From Phytoseiulus persimilis (taxonomy: Eukaryota; Arthropoda; Arachnida; Mesostigmata; Phytoseiidae), in NCBI GenBank assembly GCA_037576195.1, contig CM075102.1:40110745-40174744 (forward strand): a stretch of 64,000 nt of DNA, read 5' to 3'. Below the pieces are notes generated by a model. It made no database searches. It was not told the origin of the DNA and saw only the letters and a list, made by a program, of their open reading frames with translations. Within the stretch, counting starts at the first letter, position 1. Each line of letters opens with the position of its first letter. Both the position numbers and the translations under genes were made by a program. Positions 1-10,083 of this stretch are shown here, piece after piece.

Positions 1-437
1 GGCACAGTGGATCACACGGGGGCCGCATTTCGCTCATCCCTGCCCGAAGTGGTTCGATACTTCGGTAAAGTTCCCATAGCGAGGGGAAGTGGGAAGCGTC
101 TCTCAAGAACCTGACACTCCAGCGTAGCAACGCTCAGTGGAAAGATCGTTCCAGGACATTTTCCAGGGCGAATTCCAAGGCTGTTTTTCACAGGAAAAAA
201 ATGTACGAGAACCAGTTAGTTCAGGCAGATACGGGTGTCTCAGTGGAACGGCGCTCATGTTGAGCGATATAATGGTCAACTCGGCTGGATACTCTTTGTG
301 CACTACCAGTGGCGTAACCTGGGTCTCTGGTGCCCGGGCGATAAACGAATACAACTTTAGGAGCTCCTGTGGGAGGCTAGAAGAAGTCAACTTTTCGCTC
401 AGGGAAAGCATTTTACCAGGGACCCCGCACTGACCAC
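1..437. other. Flank of retroelement, no gene seen
   Basis: Short open frames run on both strands but none has a recognisable domain or a credible start. The stretch lies directly upstream of the reverse-transcriptase remnant, so it may hold decayed upstream parts of the same element, but no endonuclease motif is recognisable. Confidence 0.3.
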
Positions 438-1867
438 TCAAGAGGAAGCTCCCTCCGTCACCAGAGCGGAGGTTGCGGTGGTGGCAGGGAGAACCGCTAC
501 AGGCAAAGCGCCAGGACCAGATGGGATCCCGTCGGATGCAGTCAAGGACTTCCTCAGAAGATGGCCTAGCCTATTCGCCAAGGTGACCGACAACATCCTG
601 AAAAGTGGAGAATTAGATACCCTGGCAAAGGCGATGGAGACAGTCATAAACGGCCGGCTCCAGAGTGAGCTGAAGAACAAGGGGGTCTCTCCGAAAACCA
701 GTTCGGATTCAGGCCAGGCCGATAAACCATGTCCGCGATTGAGATAGTGACTGCGGCGGTCAAAGCAGAAATGAACAGTCCAGGTCAGCAGGAGAAGAGA
801 ACAACAAATCCCCATCCACCTGGATGTGAAAAATGCTCTCAACTCGATCGAAAGGGAAGTGGTTCTCCAAGTAGTGAAGGAAAGGGACATCTCGTACTGC
901 CTGAGGACCATCATCGGCTCCTATCTACAACACAGATGGACTCCGACACTGGATGTCGGCAAGAGTCCCTCGAAGGTCGGTCCTTGCCCCCACACTCTGG
1001 AATGTTGGCCATGATAACGTTCTCAGGGAGAAACTCCCGACAGGCGCTAGCACCATCGCTCATGCGGACGACCTCGCGCTCATGGTCACAGCCCGGTCGC
1101 TGAAAGAACTTGAGGAGATCGCAAGCGATGCCCTCGAAATTATCAACTGCTGGTGCCGAGAGAACGGCCCCCAACTGGCTTCCGAAAAGACCGAAGCTGT
1201 GATGCTGCTCAGCAGAAGGAAGGAGTCACCTTGAACATCTGCCTTGAGAGACATCGAGTGACCATTGGCTCCTCCGCCAAGTATCTCGGAGTTCACCTTG
1301 AACCATACCTCAGGGAAACAAGCATCTCCAACAGGTCACGGAAGGAGCCTCAAAAGCAGCAACGGACGTCTCTTCCCCAGGACTCATGAAGCATCAGAGA
1401 CCCAATGGAGTGTGCTGGCATGCGTGGCGCAGTCCATCGCTCTCTACGCCTCGTCCGTCTGGGCAGAATCTGCCCTCAGAACAGCAAGCAACAGAGCCCT
1501 CTTGGAGACGGCCTAGAGAACAATGGCGATCCGCATTCCCCGATGCTACAGAACTGTGTCAACCGAGGCGCTCATGGTCCTTGCCGGGACCCCGCCCTGG
1601 ACTCTCATTGCCGTGGAAAGGGAAGCGGTGTGGCAACAGAGCAAGACGGACCTGCTCCCATGCGACTACGAGGTTGAGGAGGATGAGGACCGCCCCACGG
1701 CCGAGAAAATCAGGGAGGAAACCACGGACGCCTGGCAGGAGAGATGGGACGAGGCTTCAAAGGGGAGATGGTACCACCGGTGGATCCCGAGCCTGAGGGA
1801 CCGGTATAAGCGGACACCGTCATTACCGGACACAGCGATGTCAGTTCCCTGCATGAGGGGTCAATAA
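438..1867 (+). mobile_element. Degenerate R1-like non-LTR retrotransposon (reverse transcriptase region)
   Basis: Remnant of a LINE-type retrotransposon that copied itself by target-primed reverse transcription. Conserved blocks appear in the right order but in different frames. A GKAPGPDGIP block lies near 505-535, the finger/palm block with LDVKNALNSIEREV near 820-870, the catalytic palm box near 1071-1082, then a thumb-like stretch with SEKTEAVMLL near 1180-1210 and YLGVHL near 1280-1300. A C-terminal tail (KYLGVHL onward, then PPWTLIAVEREAVW near 1590-1630) resembles arthropod R1-clade proteins. At least four frame changes and several stops make it non-functional. The catalytic box reads H-A-D-D instead of F/Y-A-D-D. 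The insertion target and both element ends are not visible. Family assignment rests on motif order recognised by eye; the exact clade (R1 or a near relative) is less certain. Confidence 0.8.
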
Positions 1868-3490
1868 GATGTGGACAGCTTCCGGACGATCACCAATGGA
1901 AGTGGGCTGTGGGAATACGAGTCCGTCGCCTAGATAGACAAGTGATAGATGGGGACATCGTGAAGTTCGTTCCGACAGAGTCCAACACTGCTCTCTAGGG
2001 TACGTCAAAATTCCGATCGGGAGCTCGTGCTCCAATGCGTCCTTTCACGGAGAATCACTGCCGAGTCTGTACCGACGGCGCTTGCGCGTTTGAGAGCGAG
2101 TAACTCTCAAAGTTAGCGATTTAGGCGACCTTTTTCGTTCATGTGGGGACGGGGACTATTGGTGAAAGCTCCAGAGGTCACATTCGCCACATGAAAGCAT
2201 CGATGACCACTGACCAATACTGTTCCTATAACTCCTGGATGCTCCATCTGAATCTGCGCCAAAATGTCGGTTGCGCCGGAATGTTCGCGCCAAATGTCCA
2301 GCGCCAAAATGGCTCTGAGCTCAACGCTCGGCGTACGCGAATATTTCTGGCTGTTCAAATGTTTTGTTTGACATTTTGGACCAAATCTCCGAAAGAGATG
2401 TGGTTTCTTGTCAGAGTGAGAAGTTCCTGCGATGGTTCCTCCTTACAAGGCCTGCAGAGCTGTGTCGCCCTAGGTCTGGGAGGGAAACTGGGTCTGGGAG
2501 TCTTTGACCTCTCCGGGTATCACGGTGTCTTTTCCCGATCCTCTGAAAACTGAAGCAGGTCGTGCAAGCATATCAGCTTTTGCCCTGTGCTATGCAGATC
2601 ACCGGTCTGTTAGAACCTCCTTTTTACTTCATTTACCATGGGTGATGTGAGAAAATTACGAGAGCCCAGGGCATTCTGGGGAGTGTTTCCCAGGATGGGG
2701 CGAAGGTATAAGTTCCCCACAAGGACAATCCGATGATTCTTTCGAGGTCTATGCCAACGGCTGCGTGCCAAATCGTTCGCGCCAAACTATCGTAGACGTG
2801 GCCAGATAGATCAAGCCACGCCGTGTGATTGAGACCACCCTAATAAGAAGTATGGGATGCGGGGGGAGGGGGGTTCAAAATCGGACTCTCTATCGGTGCA
2901 TTCTTGCACATCAAAACAGTGAAATCATTCCGACCAAGCATCGTCGGCTCCGATTCTCCGTTCAGGATCGCTGCTCCGGTCGATTCGATATCAGGAGCAT
3001 GAAATGGAGAGCTATAACAATATGAAGAGAACGGCATCAGAATCGTTCACGTTAGCGATAATCGCCTGCCTCGCTGATTCCAAGAAGTGGGATGTAGTCG
3101 TCGTCGATTCCCGAGAGGGATCACCAGATAGATAACTGCCGTAGAACTGTTATGGATATCGAACGCGAAGGTTTACCATGAAGCGTTCCTGCTCCTGATT
3201 CAGGGGCCTGATCGATACCGCTCCTCCATGGTTTCAAGAATCTTCATAGAGCGCTCTCAACTTCTCGGGAAGCACAATCAAATCTCGGAGAAGAATGAGA
3301 TGCGTCTCACCCACACGTCGCTATATGCTCAATGAGGTATTATTGGAAAGGTGGGCAAATGAAGCCATACGGGACATGGAAAATGAAAACAGACGCCTCT
3401 TTTTACAATGGGTTTCCAACCATATTATCTTTCGAGGGAGAAACCAATCAGAAGACTGAGCATCTTTGAGAGTACGTCGTGACGGACACT
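1868..3490. other. Intergenic, no supported gene
   Basis: Between the retroelement and the first secreted-protein gene. A 136-codon frame runs on the plus strand at 2143-2553, but it has chance-like composition and overlaps the GCGCCAAA motif cluster. Nothing else could be supported. Confidence 0.3.
2256..2308 (+). promoter_or_regulatory. Cluster of GCGCCAAA motifs (E2F-like)
   Basis: GCGCCAAA occurs at 2256-2263, 2287-2294 and 2301-2308, with a variant GCGCCGGA at 2273-2280 and another exact copy at 2779-2786. The complement, TTTGGCGC, matches the known E2F/DP consensus TTTSGCGC. Spacing is 14-17 bp. No promoter or gene start is evident beside it, so it could equally be a short decayed tandem repeat. 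Confidence 0.3.
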
Positions 3491-3542
3491 TGAGGTGTTC
3501 GCCCCTCTTTCACCTTGGCTGCCCTCTACAGCCGACCGAGCA

Positions 3543-3579
3543 GATAAAAGGAGCGAGGCGAAACTGTTGATGCTCATTC
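3543..3579 (+). promoter_or_regulatory. TATA box plus initiator of first secreted-protein gene
   Basis: A GATAAAAG TATA-like box at 3543-3550 is followed by TCATTC at 3574-3579, which fits the arthropod initiator TCAKTY. The spacing places the start site A (3576) about 31 bp below the TATA box. The paralogue at 8.6 kb keeps both elements at nearly the same spacing. Confidence 0.6.
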
Positions 3580-3624
3580 GCAGTCCAACGAGAGGATCAC
3601 GAAAAGCAACGACTTCTCTACACC

Positions 3625-4137
3625 ATGAAGTGTTCCCGCTTAGCGTTCGTTGGCATCTTTGTTGTCGCCTATGCTAGTTTAATCCAGTGTCGCAGCGTGC
3701 CTGTGCCGTCGGACCCCATCCTCCTGAGCAGCGATGAGAAGACAAACCTCACTTTCGACCAGCGTCGGACTGCCCTCACGGACTGCCTGAAAGACGAAAA
3801 CTACCCCGAGGAGACGATCAGAAACCTGAGAAATTTGTTCACCGAAGTAAAAGGGAGGACAGACGGATTCTATATTGCCCGAGCTGCCGAATTCATTGGC
3901 GATGATTACCTGCGGGGGAAGAATTGCGTCTGTCGAGGAGTTTACTCAGGCACGAACCGCGGCAAGGCTAGACACTGCTTCACTGAAGATGATGAATGGT
4001 TCCTCATTTTCGGTTTATGCCTCAAGAGTTCAACCAAAGACACAGTTCCTTTTATCCCGGAGATTTGTGGAGTGCCCACACTGAAGGACCTCGGGTACTG
4101 CTGTAAAAAAGGTGGTGATCAGCGTTGGCCCAAATGA
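3625..4137 (+). CDS. Small secreted cysteine-rich protein, paralogue 1
   Basis: Single-exon gene for a 170-residue protein. It starts with a clear signal peptide (MKCSRLAFVGIFVVAYASLIQC, cleavage likely near residue 22). The mature part is charged and has eight cysteines after the leader: one in DCLKDEN, two in NCVC, single ones in RHCF, GLCL and EICG, and a CC pair near the end, which suggests disulphide bonds. There are no transmembrane segments after the leader. The start is the first ATG after the predicted transcription start (49 nt leader) and aligns with the start of the paralogue at 8604. An AATAAA follows the stop by about 70 nt, so the transcript looks intronless and short (~650 nt). 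I do not recognise the family; a secreted salivary, gut or haemolymph protein is possible, but nothing here shows the role. Confidence 0.75.
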   Translation: MKCSRLAFVGIFVVAYASLIQCRSVPVPSDPILLSSDEKTNLTFDQRRTALTDCLKDENYPEETIRNLRNLFTEVKGRTDGFYIARAAEFIGDDYLRGKNCVCRGVYSGTNRGKARHCFTEDDEWFLIFGLCLKSSTKDTVPFIPEICGVPTLKDLGYCCKKGGDQRWPK

Positions 4138-4205
4138 ATTCCCCCGATTGTACGTGAATGATGAGATTATGTTCATGATCCCGTAATCGATTCCCAAGAG
4201 ATCTC

Positions 4206-4211
4206 AATAAA
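4206..4211 (+). promoter_or_regulatory. Poly(A) signal of first secreted-protein gene
   Basis: Canonical AATAAA 69 nt after the stop codon of the 3625-4137 gene. Confidence 0.65.
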
Positions 4212-4320
4212 TGACTCACTTCGAATAACCCAAGACGTTCCTTCTTTTCGCCTTCGCGTGTTCCTCGAGTGGAATTGAACGCAGAGAGAATGGTGGGGAT
4301 GGGAAGGAATACCACGCTGC

Positions 4321-4750
4321 CTAGAGCTCACGAAATTCCGTTCCATCCGAGTCCCCGAACACATATACTGCGTAGAACACATTTCCTCTGACTCGCTCCT
4401 CGAACTTGGAGCGGATCGCAAAGAGCAAGGATTCGGGTGACTCGATCTCATGTCTGATTCTAATGTTGCCATCCCGCCCGTTGCTTGGAATCCTGCAGAT
4501 TACCGAGACCTCTATCCGAGCTTGTTGACTTGCCTGAGCTCGGAGATTTCTACCCCTTGCGCTTTACCTGGTCCGCCCTGCGAGCTGTAGTAAAATACAA
4601 CCCATTGAATCGGCTGTGCTTCACGCCACAGCCAGTTTTGCTCGATCTGCCGCTCGTCGCGAATCGTTGACCACACGGCATCATCGAGCACAGTCCTGAT
4701 CGAGACGAAAGTGGTCGGTGGAGATCTGTTTGGAAGGCAGCTCCCAGTGC
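4321..4750 (-). pseudogene. Coding-like segment of unknown family, frameshifted or spliced
   Basis: Reading down the minus strand, one frame from about 4750 to 4530 encodes a plausible protein stretch (contains RTVLDDAVWSTIRDE and WVVFYYSS). It then meets a stop. A second frame continues from about 4492 to a TAG at 4321 (contains IRIRHEIESPESLLFAI and VFYAVYVFG). The two can be joined in phase by a 41-nt intron with a GC donor (CAG|GCAAGT) and a CTGCAG acceptor, or simply by a frameshift. Amino-acid make-up (rich in E, I, V, F) is unlike chance frames. It follows another broken segment in the same orientation, so decay of one larger unit is likely. No family recognised; an old transposon or endogenous viral gene is possible. 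Confidence 0.4.
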
Positions 4751-4795
4751 GGATAGGGAGAATGGTTAGCTCGAAGAATATTGATTGTATGTGTT

Positions 4796-5713
4796 CTATT
4801 GAAGCTCGATATTCATGACGCCCATATCTCTGTGGACGATCTCGGCGTGGGAACCGATAATCCTCGAACGCTCCAAGTGTTCGATGAATTCTCCCTCCGG
4901 CGAATCGACATTCAGTTCACTTATTATTGATGTGTTGAGCATTCCGATCGGGTTGTACTGCTTGCCATGTGCTTGAGCCAATCGGGTGAGGATATCCCGG
5001 CAGTCCCCCATTCGATTAAAATCGGAACTGAGCATGATCCGGCATGACCTTTGCTGCTCGAGCCGCAATCTCATCGAGTTCGCTCGAGGTATCGATGGAA
5101 TGAGGCAGTTCTCCAGAATCAATCAATTGTTCATAGATGCCTGCTGTGCGGGGGAAAATGCGATTCTGGGTTCGGCCGTCCAGGAAAGCATACTCCAAAT
5201 CGTAAGCGATCCTCGACCCAGATTCCGGCTGAGGCTTCAGCGCGGTTCCCGCCATGAATATCTCCTACAGCAACGAAAACAATCGGGACCGTCGCGATTT
5301 TCTCTTTTGGTCCGAAGTAATCACCGTTCTCCAACAACGGCCCGATTGCAGCGCCGAGGTTACTGATTGATTTTATCGCTGCTCGGTAACTAATAATGAA
5401 ACCCCATCCGGACCGTTGTATCCGACGCTACAACTCATTTGAACGGTTGCAACCACTGTAGCGGAAACGTTGGGATCATTCGCATTCAAGAGAGAAGGAA
5501 TCCCACCGACGAGACGGCTGAGTGCTTAGCGCGTCCAACCCCAAACGTGTTCTTACGGATCCGTTCTTCATTGAGTCGTTGCAACATAGGCGGTAGGTTC
5601 GATCCCTGCTTCTTACGCTGCAGCCTACCGCCCATAATGCAGCGGGTACCACCCTGGAACTTGCCTTGTCCGGGAATCGATTTCCCGAGAGGTGGAGTGG
5701 ATCTCCGAGGCAT
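4796..5713 (-). pseudogene. Degenerate ORF of unknown family, about 300 codons, at least three frameshifts
   Basis: A chain of overlapping minus-strand frames. It begins at an ATG at 5713 with a basic N-terminus (contains RLQRKKQG). It moves to a second frame near 5505 (PSLLNANDPNVSATVV), a third near 5370 (NLGAAIGPLLENGDYFG), a fourth near 5253 (RIAYDLEYAFLDGRTQN) and a fifth near 5040 (RDILTRLAQAHGKQYNPIG), ending at a TAG at 4796-4798. The frame changes overlap by a few bases, leaving no room for introns, so indel decay is the simplest reading. Each piece has protein-like composition. It lies between the two secreted-protein paralogues in the opposite orientation. I could not match it to a family; a captured viral gene or transposon ORF are both open. 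Confidence 0.45.
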
Positions 5714-8520
5714 CCTGGTACCGGAGGCCGATTCTCCCGGAAAATGAGTGAAATGCGGAGAAAGGTCCAACCTCACTTTTGGTCAAACGCAGGACATAGG
5801 CTACCCTTGGGAGACGATCGAAATTTTCATCTTCCGTGCCACCTTCTTCTCGCCTTTTCGATAGCTTCTCCGACCTGCGGCGCGATCGTTTGATTCAATC
5901 GGCCTCTGACACGAACGTATCGATAACTCTGCTGAGACAACCTCGCGAAAAGGAGAGGAATCGTGGAGCAACGCGGTAGACTCGAGGAGCGTTGCTGAAG
6001 ACCAACCGTGCCGTTCTCACTAGTTACCCAGTCTCGGTCGGATGCCAAGACATCTCGAGTGATAACTTCGATCATTCGTGTGAGACCTCACAGCCGCAAT
6101 GGAAAGTTTCATAGAGAATCGTATGGTCTCTGTGAAACTGAATGATATCTCACAAGCCTGACACTCTTCCCTCCATCTCTAATCGTTGCTCGAGGAGTTC
6201 GACAATCGGACTGGTACGTTTCCAGAAGTTTTCGGGGCATATGCCGTAACGGCGGGACAAAGACGAAAAAGTGTCATGACCAAGATTGAGCAGTACAGAG
6301 AGCTGAACAAAAGTTGTCCTCATCATTTTCTCCTATCTAGCACCATGACGACGAGAACGATGACGGGAAAACAGCGGACCTCGTAGAGTTTGTCGAGGTG
6401 AACATTTTCACTGATGGGGCACAGTGGTGTAACCCCAATCGCTTCCAGACTATGAATCTCCGTTTGCCGTTGAACGGAAAATTAGGCATACTTTATGCGT
6501 TAATATCTTCCATACAATACAAGCGACGGCTCATTCTTCTAGTCATTCGCTCCCATGGTGAAGATTGGGAGGCATTCGTCCACTCCGCCCGGCGGCGGAA
6601 AGAGCGACTTGTTGCGACGTTTTTCTCCAGTATGTTTCCGTCGCACTTTGAGATGCTTGAGTAATAGCTGTCAGGATTTGTCGAGGAATGTTCCAAGGCT
6701 CCTGGTGTTGAAGGTGATAACGGCTCGAGTAGTGCATTCGAGTTGGGTGATTCCACTCTCCCACCCGCACTGCCCCCATTCTGAGATTGTAATGAAAGAC
6801 AGTAACCGAGCGCCGCGTCCATTATACCAAAGTCCGCGCTCTTGGAATCTGTAGTCTTGATCGAGGATGTGACGTCAAAGCAAGGATCAGCTCAGAGTGA
6901 GCTGGTCGCCTGGATCGGCTACGGCCCGTATCGAAACAGTACGCGGTTCGTCGCCCCAACTCTCACCTCGTCGGTTTTGAGTCAACTGAAAATATTACTC
7001 CTGAGGGCTGGCTGAGAGGTTCAGCCGAAAAAAAAAAAAGAAAAAAAAAAGGTCCCAAGCCTAGCCTCTCTCCGCCCATCGGGTGGATCCTGGAACTTGT
7101 GCTCGGAGAACGGTTCGACGTTCCGTCACTCAGGAAGGCAACATAAATAATCTATTTCGCGCATCTGAGAGTTTCCGTCTGAGTTCATCATAGTTTGTGA
7201 TGAAGATTCCATCTGATCTGTGGAATGAACAAAGTTGTCGGAGGAGGAGGTGGTTCAGAACTGCGGATTCTTCCGGCTCTCAAGACCTCTGATCTTTTTG
7301 GACTATTTTTCGAAAATTATCTGTGCTACAGTCTTGAGCAGACTGTCATGACGATACCACCCTAGAGCTTTGCGAAACGCGGAATGAAGCGCTCCATTCT
7401 AATCGAGGCAGCGTCGAAACCACATAATGCTTCGAGAAACGGCGACCGTTTTTCACGAGAGTTCTTCTCTGAGATAAAATGCGACGCATCTTCCCTTCAC
7501 AGCCGGAAATTGGCGTGTGATTTCTTTGGGCTTGCTCAGGGAGAGTTAGCGAGGATGGTCGAGCGAGATTTTTCGGTCGCTAAGGGAACGAGCTTGATTT
7601 AGCGGGATCGAAACCTCGAAATCATGGCGGCCTGTTGGCCCACTCCGTCGAAGACGGGAAAGAGAGGCTGAAAATTGTTAGCGAGTCATGCTCCGATCGT
7701 CGGGCGATTCTCCTCGTTCTCGACAGCAACCTCGCCTAACGATCCGACGCAGTTCAGTAGCTTCCACTCAACACGGAATCAACTCTTTGTTTCTCAGAAG
7801 TCTGCCACGGTGGCTCCTATGGATCCATCTACGGTCGGTCGCCGCTGCGCTTCCCCGATGCCGCCGCATTCGTTCGCTCGATCTCTGCTGTGACGGCTCG
7901 ATTTCGCCGGCCTCAGTCGCCATCTCAAGAGCCCAAGTGGAGAACCAAGTTTTCGACACAGTGGATGACCGTCTTTTCCTAACGAACTGAGTAGTTACTG
8001 CCCGAAAATTTGATGGTCGACAGTGATGATGGCCTAGTCAGCTCTTTCAGGGCTCTTCAGGACGCGGTCAGGAAGGAGGAAAGAGACTTTGTATAGACGA
8101 TTCCCACAGAGAATTGGATCAATTGGTATCAAGTATCCCAAAAGTCTCTCCTTACCATCGATGGAGATGAATTGACATTTCTGTATTTAGATGCAAGGAA
8201 TGGGGAGCCTCAGCTTGATAGAGGAGCAGGACGCTGCTGAAGGATTTATTGCTGCTGAACTTTGCTGTTTACTTTGATTCTTAGCCACGAGACTGACAAA
8301 ATTGACGAAGCAAAGAACTTGCAAACCGCTCAAAAGGGATGTCTCTCCAGGGCTGTGAGGTACGAGTCGAATGGGAATTTGCGCTTCAGCGCGGGACCAC
8401 CAGATGATCTCTCGGGGAAGGAATCAATCAAAATACTGCGCAGCTTTGAATGTACCTCACAGTGTACCCTTGGGGTGTTCGCCCCCTTTCCACTCTAGCC
8501 GCCCTCCACGGCCGTCAGAG
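5714..8520. other. Intergenic, no confident gene
   Basis: A minus-strand frame at 5827-6075 and plus-strand frames at 7384-7602 (72 codons from an ATG) and around 8010-8280 look faintly protein-like. None has a domain, signal or consistent splice structure, and their leucine, serine and arginine content is what chance gives. A-rich runs sit at 7028-7050. This stretch separates the decayed minus-strand segment from the second secreted-protein gene. Confidence 0.25.
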
Positions 8521-8560
8521 CAGATACAAACAGTGAGGCGAAACGGATTGATGCTCATTT
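8521..8560 (+). promoter_or_regulatory. Core promoter of second secreted-protein gene
   Basis: A weakened TATA-like CAGATACAAA at 8521-8530 and an initiator TCATTT at 8555-8560 align with GATAAAAG and TCATTC of the first paralogue. Surrounding bases are also shared (GGTGTTCGCCCC about 50 bp upstream, GAGGCGAAAC between the boxes), so the promoter was copied with the gene. Confidence 0.5.
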
Positions 8561-8603
8561 GCAGTTTCACGGAAAGAACACGCCAAGAAACGAATCATCC
8601 GCC

Positions 8604-9185
8604 ATGGAATGCTCAACCGCGGCGTTCACTGCCATTCTAATTGTTGCTCATTTGAGTTCAGTCCAGTGTCGCCGTGTGTCTGCGCCATTTGACTCCATCA
8701 TCCTGGTGACCGAAGAAAGAACAAACTCCAGGTTCAACCCGCGTCGGACTGCCCTTACGGAACGTCTGAAACAAGAACGTTACTCCGAAGAGACTATCGG
8801 ACACTTGAGAGATCTGTTCGCCGAACTCAAAGGAAGAACCGACGGATTCTATCTCGGTCGAGCTGCGGAGTTCATTGGATACGATTGCCTGCGGAGGGAA
8901 AACTGCGTTTGTCGCGGAGTTTACTTGAGCGCGACCCGCGAGGCAAGGCACTGTTTCTCGGACGATGATGGATGGTACATCATACTAGGTTTGTGCCCCG
9001 CGAGATCCGGCAGTGAAACGGTTCAATTCCTCCCAGGGCTTTCTGGTGTGCCCAGAGAGAAGGACCTCCGGAACTGCTGCCAAAATCTTGAGATTGAAGA
9101 ACAGAGTTTTGAGTCGGGCACTGATCTTAATCATCGTCGACCCCAGCAGAGTGCTCGTAGGCAAATATGTTTCAGTCATGGATGA
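8604..9185 (+). CDS. Small secreted cysteine-rich protein, paralogue 2
   Basis: Second copy of the 3625-4137 gene, 193 residues, single exon. The ATG at 8604 sits in a strong context (GCCATGG) and aligns with the first copy's start. Shared blocks include GRTDGFYL, RAAEFIG, NCVCRGVY, RHCF, GLCP and a C-terminal CC pair. The signal peptide (MECSTAAFTAILIVAHLSS) is kept. The cysteine set differs: those in DCLKDEN and EICG are lost and a new one appears in YDCLRRE, leaving seven in the mature part. The C-terminus runs about 25 residues longer, into sequence unlike the first copy, and no AATAAA follows closely, so the 3' end may have been altered after duplication. Function unknown; an active diverged gene is likelier than a pseudogene because the frame is intact. 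Confidence 0.7.
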   Translation: MECSTAAFTAILIVAHLSSVQCRRVSAPFDSIILVTEERTNSRFNPRRTALTERLKQERYSEETIGHLRDLFAELKGRTDGFYLGRAAEFIGYDCLRRENCVCRGVYLSATREARHCFSDDDGWYIILGLCPARSGSETVQFLPGLSGVPREKDLRNCCQNLEIEEQSFESGTDLNHRRPQQSARRQICFSHG

Positions 9186-9414
9186 GATTGCACATCAATG
9201 AGCAGAGGCTTGATCGCGCGCTCGATTCAAGACTTGATAACCCGGAGCTGCGGCTCGCGGATTTTATTTAATTCACTAATCAACTATTGACTATGAACCC
9301 CTTTTTCTGATCTCGGTTGTCTGAGGTTTTCTCATTCATGAAACATGACGTGAGCACGTGCTCCGACTTTCCATCACTGAGCATAGACGGAGATGGAGCG
9401 AATCATCTCATAGA

Positions 9415-9541
9415 GGTGATTCCGGGATCGATCCAACCATATTTCCAGGAGTCCATGGAGGTTATTCCGAAGTCGATCTGACCATGTTTCTAGGGGTTCA
9501 TCGAGGTGAGTCGAGGGTAGATCCGATCATACTTTCCTGAA
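9415..9541 (+). repeat. Dispersed ~45-bp repeat, about three degenerate units
   Basis: Three diverged units of the type GGTGATTCCGGGATCGATCC followed by an ACCATATTTC-like core. The same unit recurs at 9938-10083 and inside the foldback element at 11885-13911. Orientation matches the element's right arm. Confidence 0.6.
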
Positions 9542-9937
9542 CATTATTTTCCTTTTGCGGGGACTACGAAGAAAAATGATTCATGCAGACCGTGCCACGG
9601 TCCCGCTCGGTACTGTGGGAGTTGCATACCTACTAAAAACCTATTGTCTCCCCAACCTCCACCTTTCCGCTGAAGGTCCGCCACCCATGGCCGGAACTGC
9701 GTTGGCATTACCTCGTTGCCATGGAAGCGGGAGTCGAATTCTCTGCTCCTTATAACTACTCTACCCCAGGCCACTTCCCATGTCCCGAGCGGACCACCGA
9801 CCCATCTTCGACGCCATCCCAAGCATCCCCCTATTCCCTCACGCCCCGTACCACGAGTTGAGCTTGGTTAAACATTGCTGCTCCAAAGATGGTGTGCGTG
9901 AACGCATTTCTCGCACATCTCTCCAAAATAATTGGAG

Positions 9938-10083
9938 GTGATTCCGGGATCGATCCGACCATACTTTTCGGGGTCTAAGGAGGCAATCCCGAAACCGATT
10001 TGACCATATTTCTAGGGGGTCATGATTTCAGGTTCGATCTGATCATACTTTCCTGAGTCTATTTCGGCGATTCCGGGGACTCA
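9938..10083 (+). repeat. Dispersed ~45-bp repeat, about three units
   Basis: Further diverged copies of the unit (GGTGATTCCGGGATCGATCC, then GACCATACTTTT). They are in the same orientation as the block at 9415 and opposite to the array at 12487-12823. Confidence 0.6.

Noticed and set aside
438..914. 158-codon minus-strand frame
   Set aside because: It is the antisense shadow of the reverse-transcriptase remnant.
5585..5625. tRNA-like T-arm (GTAGGTTCGATCCCTGC)
   Set aside because: The stem-loop is perfect but the acceptor halves do not pair, and it lies inside a minus-strand coding-like block.
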